Of a stretch of DNA of 7,671 nucleotides, positions 6,753-7,671 are shown piece by piece. Source of the DNA: Bacteroidetes bacterium UBA7692 (lineage in GTDB: Bacteria; Bacteroidota; Bacteroidia; Chitinophagales; LD1); contig DLGO01000079.1 of NCBI GenBank assembly GCA_002482725.1, positions 10,880 to 18,550 of the forward strand, given 5' to 3'. The translations under genes were made by a program, and so were the position numbers. Within the stretch, counting starts at the first letter, position 1; each line of letters starts with the position of its first letter. The notes under the pieces are model-generated. The model was not told the origin of the DNA, did not search any database, and was given only the letters and a program-made list of their open reading frames with translations.

Positions 6753-7154
6753 CTACATTTTAAACTCCGCTACCAAGCCTTCAATTTGATTCTCTAAATC
6801 GGTAGTATCATTGATCTCCAATATTTTTTCTTTCCCGTCCTGTTTTACTGTAATCCTGATAACAGCATCTTTCTTTTTAATAGAATCTTTATACAAGTCC
6901 CGAAAAGTCTTGATGAATGTTGCAAATTCTAACACATTCTTCCCAACCAGCGTCCAATCAACTGCCATCAGATAGGTAATTACATCCTGGAGTATCCGCC
7001 CACCTGCCATATTGGGATCTGGTGGTAATGATTTCTGTGCGATGGCAACCTCGGGGAATGCCTTCTTACTATCTATGGCTAATTGCCTTATCGCCCCTTT
7101 AGCCCATTCCTTGTCATTGGATGCAATACCAATACTAAATTCCATAGTATCCAT
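6753..7154 (-). CDS. EACC1-like small effector-associated protein (133 aa)
   Basis: A small soluble alpha/beta protein at the head of the operon. It starts with a strand (MEFSIGIAS), has an intermediate helix (WAKGAIRQLAID) and then a PPDPNMAGG turn at about residues 44-52. A long hydrophobic helix region follows (ILQDVITYLMAV to VLEFATFIKTF), then the hairpin-like strand pair AVIRITVKQDGKEKILEIN, and finally a helix (LENQIEGLVAEF). This order, including the proline-rich turn before the helix and the V-V-DGK hairpin, resembles the effector-associated constant component EACC1, a small protein described beside caspase, trypsin or nSTAND effectors in computational studies of NTP-dependent conflict systems. 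I call the match from architecture only. The next gene, the caspase, starts 3 bp downstream, as expected for such a partner. Met4 is an alternative start. The molecular role is unknown; an adaptor between effector and switch is the usual proposal. Confidence 0.85.
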   Translation of the reverse strand: MDTMEFSIGIASNDKEWAKGAIRQLAIDSKKAFPEVAIAQKSLPPDPNMAGGRILQDVITYLMAVDWTLVGKNVLEFATFIKTFRDLYKDSIKKKDAVIRITVKQDGKEKILEINDTTDLENQIEGLVAEFKM

Positions 7155-7240
7155 GTTTCAGCGTGTTTTTAAATGTTATTGACTACTGCAATCGTGTTCT
7201 TTACTTGTCACCCGTTTTTAACAGCGTTATATTGCAAAAA

Positions 7241-7265
7241 TGTGTTAATCAAGCTAATTAGCACA
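7241..7265. promoter_or_regulatory. Candidate operator: imperfect inverted repeat upstream of the operon
   Basis: Two 9-bp arms, TGTGTTAAT (7241-7249) and ATTAGCACA (7257-7265), are reverse complements with one mismatch across a 7-bp spacer. The perfect 10-bp palindrome GCTAATTAGC (7253-7262) is nested in the right half. The element lies about 90 bp before the first start codon and touches a promoter-like TACTTTG on the coding strand. This is what a dimeric regulator site would look like, but the region is AT-rich and chance is possible. Confidence 0.3.
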
Positions 7266-7293
7266 AAGTACAATTACCTATAATTCAAGTATA
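7264..7293 (-). promoter_or_regulatory. Candidate Bacteroidota-type promoter region for the operon
   Basis: On the coding strand, TATACTTG (7293-7286) differs from the Bacteroidota -7 consensus TAnnTTTG at one position, and a weaker TACTTTG lies at 7270-7264. The TTG at 7288-7286 sits only about 15 bp before the second element, short of the usual spacing to a -33 TTG. A small inverted repeat, AGTAT-aa-ATACT (7288-7299), overlaps the first element. Either choice would leave a leader of about 100 nt or more. This is the only reasonable promoter zone before the operon, but the match is weak. Confidence 0.25.
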
Positions 7294-7498
7294 AATACTC
7301 ATCATTTATTATAAATGTAATATGTAGTTTAAATCTACCTGGTGCTTTTGCAGCCAGTTCCAAACCCCTGGTAAATATTCTTCCCAGCAATAGCTAGTCA
7401 AAAAAAGGAAATAACATTTTTTCTATACCCCTCATCGAATCTGATAATCATAGGGTTAGATAGATTTGAAAATTTTGCCGCCTTTTTTGCTAGAGTCG

Positions 7499-7514
7499 AA
7501 TAGCAATTGCTATT
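7499..7514. repeat. 16-bp perfect palindrome
   Basis: AATAGCAATTGCTATT reads the same on both strands without a spacer. It lies about 345 bp upstream of the operon start, in a region without an intact gene. A dimeric regulator site, the border of a decayed element or chance in AT-rich DNA are all possible. No second copy is seen in the window. Confidence 0.6.
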
Positions 7515-7671
7515 TACATTAGTGCCGTTGATTGAAGCTGATGATTATGATTTCGCCGAAAACAACGGAGTGTTCTTTAGGGGATTACTCAGATTTCACG
7601 GAAATACGCGGGTTTTGAAATGCCGGAGTACAAACGGAAATTTGGTGTTATCACAAGGAAATGCTTGCGAT

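Larger units (their letters stand above)
7155..7671. other. Gene-poor upstream region with short coding-like scraps
   Basis: No intact gene can be supported in these 517 bases. Besides the operator-like repeats and the palindrome, three short open stretches look mildly protein-like. One is on the minus strand at 7422-7309, about 37 codons containing WEEYLPGVWNWLQKHQ and ending in TAA. The second is on the minus strand from 7669 to a TGA at 7591-7589, 26 codons entering from the right edge. The third is on the plus strand from a TAG at about 7500 and still open at the right edge, about 56 codons. The last two overlap, so at most one is real. They could be remnants of a degraded gene or the end of a neighbouring one. 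Confidence 0.4.

Noticed and set aside
7241..7265. CRP-type binding site (TGTG...CACA)
   Set aside because: The arms are spaced too widely for a standard CRP/FNR site; kept only as a generic candidate operator.

Overview
The window looks like a stretch of a Bacteroidota chromosome, probably Chitinophagaceae-like. It is AT-rich, start codons lack Shine-Dalgarno sequences and sit behind A-rich leaders, and no protein looks proteobacterial or actinobacterial. This placement is an inference from style, not from a marker gene. Every supported gene is on the minus strand, so the operon reads from right to left.

Layout in transcription order. Bases 7671-7155 are about 500 bp with no convincing intact gene. 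They hold candidate operator and promoter elements, a 16-bp perfect palindrome and short coding-like scraps. Next come five or six tightly packed genes: a 133-aa EACC1-like small protein (7154-6753); a 603-aa caspase-fold (peptidase C14) protein with an intact His/Cys dyad (6749-4938); a 346-aa nSTAND-type P-loop NTPase (4945-3905); a 614-aa protein (3899-2055) that starts in the middle of the nSTAND winged helix, crosses the membrane once and ends in a large beta-rich domain; a 102-aa exported-looking peptide (2068-1760) with ten W-x-N triplets at its C-terminus; and a GrrM/OscB-type radical SAM/SPASM cyclophane maturase (1739-603). A doubtful 64-codon ORF (591-397) and the first 122 codons of a multi-pass membrane protein (366 to the left edge) follow. 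Junctions are +3, -8, +5, -14 and +20 bp, which points to one co-transcribed and partly translationally coupled operon.

The main observation is the joining of two systems usually discussed separately. One is an EACC1/caspase/nSTAND conflict (cell-death-like) module. The other is a RiPP pathway in which a GrrM-family enzyme would install three-residue cyclophanes (triceptide Trp-X-Asn crosslinks) on a precursor with nine back-to-back W-x-N triplets plus one more. A plausible working model is that the modified peptide is exported and is either the ligand of, or the effector released by, the membrane-anchored nSTAND-caspase switch. The gene content and motifs are visible in the sequence. The functional link is inference from operon structure.
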